Shown here: positions 1-4,749 of the stretch, piece by piece
Layout: every line of letters starts with the position of its first letter
How positions within the stretch are numbered: position 1 is the first letter of the stretch
Source of the DNA: Dehalococcoidia bacterium
GTDB lineage: Bacteria; Chloroflexota; Dehalococcoidia; E44-bin15
NCBI GenBank assembly: GCA_004377275.1
Contig: SOIC01000191.1
Location: 1 to 5,032 of the forward strand
DNA: 5,032 bases
Direction of reading: 5' to 3'
Program-made: the position numbers and the translations under genes
The notes under the pieces: model-generated
What the model was told of the DNA's origin: nothing
What the model saw: only the letters and a program-made list of their open reading frames with translations
Database searches by the model: none

Positions 1-1004
1 TTTCGGGCAAGGTTCGAATAATCGACCAGACCAAGCTTCCCTGGGAGGAGGTCTTCATTGAGATTGACGATTATCGCCAGGTAGCGCAGGCGATTAAAAA
101 GATGCAAATACGCGGTGCACCAGCCATCGGCATCGCCGCCGCCTATGGGGTAGCGCTTGGGGCTCAAGGGCTCGAGGTAAAATCAAAGGAGGAATTCATC
201 GCCAAACTCCGCCCCATCTCGGAGGCGCTGTCCGCTACCAGACCCACCGCAGTCAACCTATTCTGGGCACTGGAGAGGATGAACCGGGTGGCCAAAGCTG
301 GCGAGAGCGTTGCCCAGATAAAGGCGGCACTTATCGCTGAGGCTCAAAGGCTGGATGCCGAGGACGAGGCGGCGGAGCGAAAACTTAGCTCCTATGGCGC
401 CGAGCTGATAAAAGATGGTTTCACTATAATGACCCACTGCAACACCGGGGCACTGGCAGCGGGCTATGGCACTGCGCTGGGGGTGATCAGGACGGCATGG
501 GAGAGTGGTAAGAAAATCCACGTCTTCGTTGGCGAGACCCGTCCCTTGCTCCAGGGAGCGCGCCTCACTGCATGGGAGCTAATGAAGTATGACATCCCAT
601 TCACGCTGATCGCCGATACCATGACGGGCCATTTCCTATCCAGAGGAGGCATCGATTGCGTCATCGTAGGCGCCGACAGGATTGCCTCAAATGGCGATGT
701 CGCCAACAAGATCGGCACCTATAATCTGGCGGTGCTGGCGATGGAAAATGGCGTCCCGTTCTATGTCGCCGCGCCGACAAGCACCATCGACATATCGTTG
801 GCATCAGGGGATGACATCCCCATCGAGGAGAGAAACGCCGCAGAGGTGACCCACATTAGAGGGGTTCCCATCGCCCCGGAGGGAGTGAGAGTGGCAAACC
901 CCGCCTTCGATATTACCCCCCATCGCTACATCTCTGCTATAATTACCGAGCGGGGGATAGTTTGCGAGCCTTATAAGGAGAGGCTGAGGAAGCTTGATTC
1001 CTAA
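1..1004 (+). CDS. mtnA: S-methyl-5-thioribose-1-phosphate isomerase (MtnA), 5' end outside window
   Basis: Cytosolic isomerase converting 5-methylthioribose-1-phosphate to 5-methylthioribulose-1-phosphate in methionine salvage; eIF2B-alpha-like fold. The frame is open from base 3, so the ATG at 102 is internal: the codons before it read SGKVRIIDQTKLPW and continue into the usual N-terminal region. Counting from the codon at base 3, RGAPAIG lies at residues 37-43, THCNTG with the likely catalytic Cys at 146 (bases 438-440), ETRPLLQGARLTAWEL near 178-193, and GADRIASNGDVANKIGTY with the likely catalytic Asp at 225 (bases 675-677). The Bacillus enzyme has these at Cys160 and Asp240, so about 14 N-terminal residues are missing. 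The end (APEGVRVANPAFDITPHR, then ITERG) is typical. Archaeal ribose-1,5-bisphosphate isomerases are related, but mtnP nearby favours MtnA. Confidence 0.96.
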   Translation, partial: SGKVRIIDQTKLPWEEVFIEIDDYRQVAQAIKKMQIRGAPAIGIAAAYGVALGAQGLEVKSKEEFIAKLRPISEALSATRPTAVNLFWALERMNRVAKAGESVAQIKAALIAEAQRLDAEDEAAERKLSSYGAELIKDGFTIMTHCNTGALAAGYGTALGVIRTAWESGKKIHVFVGETRPLLQGARLTAWELMKYDIPFTLIADTMTGHFLSRGGIDCVIVGADRIASNGDVANKIGTYNLAVLAMENGVPFYVAAPTSTIDISLASGDDIPIEERNAAEVTHIRGVPIAPEGVRVANPAFDITPHRYISAIITERGIVCEPYKERLRKLDS

Positions 1005-1044
1005 AGCAAAGCATATTTAATATAGAATAACGAATGTCTTAAAG

Positions 1045-1050
1045 AGGAGG
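1045..1050 (+). promoter_or_regulatory. Perfect AGGAGG Shine-Dalgarno without a well-placed start codon
   Basis: AGGAGG, inside AAGAGGAGG, is a consensus ribosome-binding sequence. No ATG, GTG or TTG follows at 5 to 10 bases. The next start is GTG 1071, 20 bases on, beyond normal spacing. It may serve the transposase weakly, or be the old ribosome-binding site of the gene that followed mtnA before insertion. The bases after it resemble those before the mtnP start. Confidence 0.5.
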
Positions 1051-1060
1051 ATTTAATAGT
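1046..1060 (+). repeat. Left copy of an imperfect 15-bp direct repeat flanking the transposase segment
   Basis: GGAGGATTTAATAGT here matches GGGGGAGTTAATAGT at 1691-1705 in 13 of 15 positions, including an exact 8-base TTAATAGT (1053-1060 and 1698-1705). Each copy joins a purine-rich ribosome-binding sequence to a spacer. The pair brackets the transposase segment. It could be a trace of insertion or local duplication, or simply two similar ribosome-binding sites. Confidence 0.5.
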
Positions 1061-1063
1061 ATC

Positions 1064-1076
1064 CGACACAGTGTCG
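1064..1076 (+). promoter_or_regulatory. Short hairpin over the transposase start codon
   Basis: CGACAC and GTGTCG are perfect inverted arms around a single A (1070). In RNA this would fold as five pairs with a CAG loop. The proposed GTG start (1071-1073) straddles loop and right arm, so the fold could limit initiation. Translational damping by hairpins at the start is known in IS200-type elements; it is inference here. Confidence 0.4.
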
Positions 1077-1553
1077 CAAGCAAAGGGAAATACAAACCAC
1101 GTACCACCCTACAAAACCTGGGGGAAGTCTCGTTATCTCAGACTAAAAGACTTCGACTACGAATCCCCAGAAGTTATCTACTACATAACCATCGGCACTA
1201 ACCGAAAAGAGAACACCTTTACCAAACCTTCCATCAATGAAAAGGTCATAAATACCCTTAAGGAGTCAGCCAGGCTTTATGGATACAATTTGATTGCTTA
1301 TTGCCTTATGCCAGACCATTTGCACATATTAGTTCAAGCAAGCGACAACCCTAGAGATTTGAGAGGATTCGTAAGAGGATTCAAATCATATTGTAGCGTT
1401 GCCACTCCAGTGGCAACGAATATAAAATTATGGCAAAGAGGTTTTTACGAACACATACTAAGGAAAGAGGATAATGTGGCAGATGTATCCGAGTATATTC
1501 TGAATAATCCAGTCAGGAAAGGGCTAGTACAAGAGAGCGGACAGTATAAGTGA
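1071..1553 (+). CDS. REP-associated tyrosine transposase (Y1_Tnp / RAYT family)
   Basis: A 160-residue single-domain Y1 transposase of the IS200/IS605-related HUH superfamily, which cleaves single-stranded DNA through a 5'-phosphotyrosine. The metal-binding motif is H83-L84-H85 in CLMPDHLHIL, and the likely nucleophile is Y126 in LWQRGFYEHILR. The tail EYILNNPVRKGLV (141-153) is the usual RAYT C-terminal signature, so the protein looks complete and active. The GTG start is chosen because the frame is closed upstream by TAG at 1023 and has no other standard start; its ribosome-binding site is poorly spaced. Residues 109-116 (SVATPVAT) are encoded by a perfect palindrome with a GTAG foot, which may be a REP element inside the gene. 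Composition of about 40% GC against 60 to 67% in mtnA suggests acquisition. RAYTs are usually single-copy domesticated enzymes that mobilise REP sequences. Confidence 0.93.
   Translation: MSQAKGNTNHVPPYKTWGKSRYLRLKDFDYESPEVIYYITIGTNRKENTFTKPSINEKVINTLKESARLYGYNLIAYCLMPDHLHILVQASDNPRDLRGFVRGFKSYCSVATPVATNIKLWQRGFYEHILRKEDNVADVSEYILNNPVRKGLVQESGQYK
1393..1418 (+). repeat. REP-like hairpin with GTAG foot inside the transposase gene
   Basis: GTAG (1393-1396) is followed directly by CGTTGCCACT (1397-1406), a two-base CC spacer, and the exact reverse complement AGTGGCAACG (1409-1418). A GTAG tetranucleotide at the 5' foot of a hairpin is the feature that Escherichia coli RAYT recognises in REP elements. 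It is read through in frame as residues 108-116 of the transposase. REP identity is inferred; the palindrome itself is plain in the sequence. Confidence 0.7.
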
Positions 1554-1575
1554 TGCGAGTTGATTAGGGAAATTC

Positions 1576-1603
1576 AGCGTCGTGACGGGAGTCACGACGC
1601 TAC
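1576..1603 (-). repeat. REP-like hairpin downstream of the transposase gene, inverted
   Basis: Arms AGCGTCGTGAC (1576-1586) and GTCACGACGCT (1591-1601) pair over 11 bases around a GGGA loop. On the minus strand the hairpin is preceded by GTAG (complement of CTAC, 1600-1603), so it has the same plan as 1393-1418 in reverse. No run of T follows, so it does not look like an intrinsic terminator. A second short inverted pair, GCTAC/GTAGC (1599-1609), overlaps its right foot. Confidence 0.7.
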
Positions 1604-1690
1604 TGTAGCATCGCAGAAAATGGATTGGGAATCTCGATTGGTGAAGCAAAGGACAAAAGGACGATAATTTAGATTTACCACTTTATTAAG

Positions 1691-1705
1691 GGGGGAGTTA
1701 ATAGT
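1691..1705 (+). repeat. Right copy of the imperfect direct repeat; ribosome-binding region of mtnP
   Basis: GGGGGAGTTAATAGT is the right partner of 1046-1060. The G-rich part (AAGGGGGGAG, 1688-1697) is also the ribosome-binding sequence of mtnP, ending eight bases before TTG 1706, and this decides that start. Confidence 0.6.
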
Positions 1706-2572
1706 TTGAAAAATGAAGCCAAGATCGGGGTTATTGGGGGAAGCGGCCTCTACGAAATAGCGGGGATGACCAATATCGAGGAGGTGAGTCCAAAGACCCC
1801 TTTCGGAGAGCCCAGCGATGCTATTATTATCGGCGAGCTGGAAGGGAAGAGCATCGCCTTCCTCCCCCGCCATGGCAGGGGGCACCATATCAGCCCCAGC
1901 GAGATCCCATCTCGGGCCAATATCTATGCCCTGAAGTCGCTGGGCGTGGAGTGGATCATCTCTGTCAATGCGGTAGGAAGCCTAAAAGAGGGTATCCATC
2001 CCCTGGACATTGTCATACCCGACCAGCTTATCGATCGCACTAAAAGCCGGGTGAACAGCTTCTTCGGCGAGGGTCTGGTCGCTCATGTCACCTTCGCCGA
2101 GCCATTCTGCCCGGTACTCAGCAATATACTTTATCAGGCAGCCCTCGATGTGGGAGCCAATGTTCATCAGGAGGGCACCTATATCGTGATGGAGGGGCCG
2201 CTTTTCTCCACAAAGGCAGAATCGAACCTCTATCGCTCCTGGGGAGCAGGTATCATCGGGATGACCGCACTACCGGAAGCAAAGCTGGCAAGGGAGGCTG
2301 AGATATGCTATGCTACCCTGGCCTGCATCACCGACTACGATACCTGGCATGAAACCGAGGATTCAGTAACCATCGACATGGCACTTGCCAACCTGCTGCG
2401 TAATGCTGACACGGCAAAGAAAATTATTGGACTTGTCGCGGCACGTATACCAGAGGAGCGGGAATGCGGATGTGCCGAAGCGCTTAAGAATGCAATAATC
2501 ACCGCTCCGCAGAAGATTCCTGAGCGGATGAAAAAGGATCTAGACCTTTTAATTGGAAAGTATATTAAGTAG
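1706..2572 (+). CDS. mtnP: S-methyl-5'-thioadenosine phosphorylase (MtnP)
   Basis: Cytosolic phosphorylase splitting 5'-methylthioadenosine with phosphate into adenine and 5-methylthioribose-1-phosphate, the MtnA substrate. At 288 residues it is full length for this purine nucleoside phosphorylase subfamily. Visible motifs are GVIGGSGLYEI (8-18, phosphate binding), PRHGRGH (54-60), SEIPSRANIYALKSLG (65-80), SVNAVGSL (86-93), VIPDQLIDRTKSR (103-115), VMEGPLFSTKAE (161-172), GMTALPEAKLAREAE (185-199) and TDYDTWH (209-215). Asp210 and Asp212 in TDYD match the 6-aminopurine-binding aspartates of MTA phosphorylases and argue for adenine-type rather than guanine or hypoxanthine nucleosides. The TTG start has a good G-rich ribosome-binding sequence eight bases upstream; no in-frame ATG lies ahead of the conserved region. 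It probably once followed mtnA directly, before the transposase segment entered. Confidence 0.96.
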   Translation: MKNEAKIGVIGGSGLYEIAGMTNIEEVSPKTPFGEPSDAIIIGELEGKSIAFLPRHGRGHHISPSEIPSRANIYALKSLGVEWIISVNAVGSLKEGIHPLDIVIPDQLIDRTKSRVNSFFGEGLVAHVTFAEPFCPVLSNILYQAALDVGANVHQEGTYIVMEGPLFSTKAESNLYRSWGAGIIGMTALPEAKLAREAEICYATLACITDYDTWHETEDSVTIDMALANLLRNADTAKKIIGLVAARIPEERECGCAEALKNAIITAPQKIPERMKKDLDLLIGKYIK

Positions 2573-2640
2573 TGGTGGCCCCAGGAATAGCTCTCGCAAT
2601 GTTAACTGAGTGATGAGTAGAGCTGTGAGGGAATTTCTTA

Positions 2641-2648
2641 GGGAGGAG
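2641..2648 (+). promoter_or_regulatory. Ribosome-binding site pointing to a CTG start
   Basis: GGGAGGAG ends seven bases before CTG 2656, which is ideal spacing. The only other in-frame standard start, GTG 2692, has no purine-rich sequence at the right distance (TAGCTACTGCG precedes it). The site therefore favours CTG. Confidence 0.7.
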
Positions 2649-2655
2649 CGAAAAA

Positions 2656-3681
2656 CTGCCCCGATTTGAGCTCAGCGGACTAGCTACTGCGGTGGGAAGC
2701 ATGCCTCACACCGACCCCAAAGAGGCCTGCTCACTGGTGGCTAGGTTCTTGCCTGAAATACCTGCCTGGCCCCAACTGCCCAAGCGCTCCTTCCTGGAGA
2801 ACATGTATGCCCAATTCAGCGATGGATTCCCCGGTGTGGTCATCGAAGGGGATCGAATTTATGTCGATTGCGCTAAAGACCTAGAGAAGCCCCTGGAGCA
2901 GCTCTATGCCTCTTATCTAGAGAACAAGGTCGAAAAATACGCCATGAGCCCTGACCATGCCGCAGGGCTTCACGCACTCCTCGAAGTGGAGCTCGGTTCA
3001 CCCTTTGCCGTCAAGGGACAGGTGACCGGGCCGGTTACCTGGGGGCTGTCGGTGACCGATGAGAACCGTCGCCCCGTCCTCTATGACGATACCCTTGCCG
3101 ATGCCCTGGCCAAACACCTCCATCTAAAGGCAGCCTGGCAGGAGCGGGAGCTTAAGGCTATCTCACCCAACACCATCATCTTCGTCGATGAGCCCTATAT
3201 GGCCTCCATTGGCTCCGCCTTTGTCTCCATCACTCGGGAGCAGGTAACAAGCCTTTTGGAGGAGGTCTTTTCTGGCATCAGCGGGCTAAAGGGGATCCAC
3301 TGCTGCGGCAATACCGATTGGTCAATATTGCTTTCCACACCCCTCGACATTCTGAGCTTCGATGCCTATAATTATAGCTACACCATTGCCCTCTATCCTG
3401 AAGAGGTGAAAGCATTTCTGGAGCGCGGTGGCGTTATCGCCTGGGGCATCGTGCCCCACGATGAACAAGACCTGAAAGGGGAGATAGTAAAAAGCCTTAT
3501 CGACCGCCTGGAGGAGGCCATAGGAGCACTTAATCGGAAAGGGGTCAGTTTCCGCCTGCTGACAGAGCGGTGTCTGGTTACCCCCTCCTGCGGCCTGGGG
3601 TCGCTCTCTGAGGAGGCAGCAGCATGGGCCCTGGAACTCCTAGCAGGTGTTTCCAAAGAATTTAGAAAGCGACATGTCTAA
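2656..3681 (+). CDS. MetE-like folate-independent methionine synthase family protein (C-terminal catalytic half only)
   Basis: Member of the UROD/MetE-like superfamily resembling the catalytic half of cobalamin-independent methionine synthase, without the N-terminal half (341 residues; MetE is about 750). From the CTG start, VGSMPHTDP (residues 14-22) matches the homocysteine-binding IGSFPQT region, QVTGPVTW (122-129) the TGPVT motif, and FVDEP (176-180) the substrate-amine Asp region. Likely zinc ligands are H215 and C217 in IHCCGN and C312 in TPSCGLGS; the MetE Glu position appears to be Asp236 in LSFDAY. Short proteins of this type (Mes families) are thought to take methyl groups from corrinoid proteins rather than methyl-folate; which subfamily this is, I cannot tell. 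CTG is preferred because the residues before GTG 2692 (LPRFELSGLATA) complete the first conserved strand and a ribosome-binding site fits; GTG would give 329 residues. Neighbouring mtnA and mtnP support a role in methionine supply. Confidence 0.8.
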   Translation: MPRFELSGLATAVGSMPHTDPKEACSLVARFLPEIPAWPQLPKRSFLENMYAQFSDGFPGVVIEGDRIYVDCAKDLEKPLEQLYASYLENKVEKYAMSPDHAAGLHALLEVELGSPFAVKGQVTGPVTWGLSVTDENRRPVLYDDTLADALAKHLHLKAAWQERELKAISPNTIIFVDEPYMASIGSAFVSITREQVTSLLEEVFSGISGLKGIHCCGNTDWSILLSTPLDILSFDAYNYSYTIALYPEEVKAFLERGGVIAWGIVPHDEQDLKGEIVKSLIDRLEEAIGALNRKGVSFRLLTERCLVTPSCGLGSLSEEAAAWALELLAGVSKEFRKRHV

Positions 3682-3690
3682 GAGGAATGA

Positions 3691-3696
3691 AGGGAG
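3691..3696 (+). promoter_or_regulatory. Ribosome-binding site deciding a TTG start
   Basis: AGGGAG ends eight bases before TTG 3705, 23 bases after the previous stop codon. It supports the TTG, which begins the family-typical MEC sequence. Confidence 0.65.
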
Positions 3697-3704
3697 CGAA
3701 TTAG

Positions 3705-3929
3705 TTGGAATGTAGTATCGATGCCAACAAAGAGAGATGCATATGTACCTACGAGCCCTGCGAGCGTAAGGGGAAGTGCTGTGATTGCATCCGATACCAT
3801 AAAAATCTCGGCGAGCTGCCGGGCTGCCTCTTCCCGCCAGAGGTTGAGAGAACCTACGATCGCTCCATCACTAAATTTGTGGAGGTCTTCAGCAGCGGAA
3901 AGCCACAAGGCGTTGGTGGCGTTCGGTAA
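3705..3929 (+). CDS. Small eight-cysteine protein, DUF6485-like
   Basis: A 74-residue soluble protein of unknown function. Cysteines stand at 3, 12, 14, 19, 25, 26, 28 and 41, in CICTYEPCERKGKCCDCIRYH and ELPGCLFPPEVERTYDRS. This spacing and the LPGCLFPPE..YDRS ending match my recollection of DUF6485, found mainly in anaerobes. The density of cysteines suggests a metal or iron-sulfur site, but no ligand set is proven. The TTG start has a good ribosome-binding site, and a short distance from the MetE-like gene points to one transcript. The last dozen residues (GKPQGVGGVR) look unconserved. An overlapping open frame at 3721-4008 lacks any family resemblance and was left out. Confidence 0.85.
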   Translation: MECSIDANKERCICTYEPCERKGKCCDCIRYHKNLGELPGCLFPPEVERTYDRSITKFVEVFSSGKPQGVGGVR

Positions 3930-4044
3930 AGAGCATAGCCCCTCCGTAGAGGTTTGTCCCGCCCAGCTTGATATACCGGCTAAGCTTATGGAGTCAGTAG
4001 TCATTTAATACTCGAAACGTTGAGTCAAGTTCCTGAGAGGTGAC

Positions 4045-4134
4045 ATGAACAAGAGGAAAAGGGTCGCACAGCTAAAGCATCGCAAGAGAATGAAGAAGGT
4101 GAAGGAGAAGAAGCGGGCAGAGAGGGGCGCATGA
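4045..4134 (+). CDS. 29-residue, highly basic peptide coupled to the NTPase gene
   Basis: Begins MNKRKRVAQLKHRKRMKK. It has nine Lys, six Arg and only two Glu in 29 residues (net about +13), with no hydrophobic segment. GAGAGG (4035-4040) lies four bases before the ATG, a close but workable ribosome-binding site. The stop TGA (4132-4134) overlaps the ATG of the next gene (4131), the classic ATGA arrangement for translational coupling. The composition and the KRxK..KHRKRxKK pattern recall very small ribosome-associated proteins of the AURKAIP1/COX24 or Thx kind; this is inference. It is otherwise unassigned, and at this length a chance frame is possible, though start, spacing and overlap argue against it. 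Confidence 0.68.
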   Translation: MNKRKRVAQLKHRKRMKKVKEKKRAERGA

Positions 4135-4694
4135 GAAAGGCCTACCTTCTCACCGGTGGCCCTGGCGTGGGCAAGACCACGATTATTAAGCAAGCGCTAG
4201 ACAAGTCCCTCCGAACGAAGTATCGGAGTCCGCAAGGCGGACAGGCAATGGCAGGGGGATTTTTCACCGAGGAGATAAGAGCGGGCGGGGTGAGGCAAGG
4301 CTTCAGGATCGTCACCCTGGACGGGCAAAGCGCCATCCTGGCCCATATCGGTATTAAAAGTCCCTATCGGGTTAGCAAGTATGGCGTGGATATCGAAGGA
4401 TTGGATAGGGTGGGCGTCGCGGCACTCAGAGAAGCGACACGGGAACGCAAGCTGGTGGTGATCGACGAGATTGGAAAGATGGAGCTATTTTCACCCTATT
4501 TTAAGGAAGCAGTATTAGAGGCTATAAACAACGGAAGGAGAGTGCTGGGAACGATAATGCTCTCCTCACACCCCTGGGCCGACCAGATAAAGCGACACCC
4601 CAACGTGGTTACCATCACGGTTGCCAGAACTAATCATCAGGAGGTTCTGGAGCAGGTGCTCCAGTGGTTGGATTCGCCGATAAATGATAGTTGA
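4131..4694 (+). CDS. THEP1-family nucleoside-triphosphatase
   Basis: Soluble P-loop NTPase (NTPase_1 family) hydrolysing nucleoside triphosphates to diphosphates; the cellular role is unsettled. Residues 8-17 form the Walker A loop (TGGPGVGKTT). AGGFFTEEIRAGGVRQGFRIVTLDG (41-65) is the family signature, SPYRVSKYGVD (77-87) the next conserved block, and LVVIDEIGKMEL (108-119) the Walker B region. HPNVVTITVARTNHQEVL (156-173) precedes the C-terminus. Length 187 is normal or slightly long. Residues about 26-40 (SLRTKYRSPQGGQAM) look like extra material between the first helix and AGGFFTEE, and are encoded by two adjacent inverted repeats. The start is ATG, overlapping the stop of the basic peptide, so its translation is probably coupled. 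Confidence 0.92.
   Translation: MRKAYLLTGGPGVGKTTIIKQALDKSLRTKYRSPQGGQAMAGGFFTEEIRAGGVRQGFRIVTLDGQSAILAHIGIKSPYRVSKYGVDIEGLDRVGVAALREATRERKLVVIDEIGKMELFSPYFKEAVLEAINNGRRVLGTIMLSSHPWADQIKRHPNVVTITVARTNHQEVLEQVLQWLDSPINDS
4209..4242 (+). repeat. Two adjacent inverted repeats inside the NTPase gene
   Basis: CTCCGA (4209-4214) pairs with TCGGAG (4223-4228) across eight bases. Immediately after, GTCCGC (4228-4233) pairs with GCGGAC (4237-4242) across AAG. They encode the stretch that seems additional relative to THEP1 relatives, so a small palindromic repeat inserted in frame is a reasonable reading. Confidence 0.5.
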
Positions 4695-4749
4695 TATAAA
4701 CACAGAGCGGATGAAATCGGAGGCTAAGAAGGAGTGAGAGGGTAACCGG

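Larger units (their letters stand above)
1061..1697 (+). mobile_element. Putative RAYT/REP insertion unit between mtnA and mtnP
   Basis: The segment between the two TTAATAGT copies holds a RAYT gene, a small hairpin at its left edge (1064-1076), a REP-like hairpin inside the gene (1393-1418) and an inverted REP-like hairpin after it (1576-1603). Its base composition is lower in GC than the flanking salvage genes, and it separates mtnA from mtnP. The ends are inferred: RAYTs are not known to make target-site duplications, so the outer limits could equally be the hairpins. Confidence 0.45.

Noticed and set aside
102..104. ATG as the start of mtnA
   Set aside because: The frame continues open upstream to base 3 and encodes conserved N-terminal MtnA residues, so this Met is internal.
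1576..1601. Rho-independent terminator after the transposase gene
   Set aside because: The stem is strong, but no T-run follows and the foot carries a GTAG on the opposite strand, so a REP-like element fits better.
1638..1668. Possible promoter for mtnP: TTGGTG and GATAAT
   Set aside because: The -10-like box is good, but the spacing is 19 bases and the -35 match is weak; not enough to call, though an internal promoter after the insertion would make sense.
2589..2624. AGCTCT/AGAGCT inverted repeat between mtnP and the MetE-like gene
   Set aside because: Six pairs around a 24-base loop is weak and could easily be chance.
3393..3656. 87-codon open frame on the minus strand
   Set aside because: It lies wholly within the MetE-like gene, including the conserved Cys region, and has low-complexity Ser/Arg content.
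3721..4008. 95-codon open frame overlapping the Cys-rich gene on the same strand
   Set aside because: It overlaps a gene with clear family motifs and a good ribosome-binding site, and its Ser/Ala/Arg-rich product resembles nothing I know.
3930..4044. Promoter, riboswitch or leader in the 115-base spacer before the basic peptide
   Set aside because: There is a TTGATA (3968-3973) and an AT-rich TTTAAT (4004-4009), but they are 30 bases apart; CCTC/GAGG is only a 4-bp stem. No recognisable regulatory RNA.
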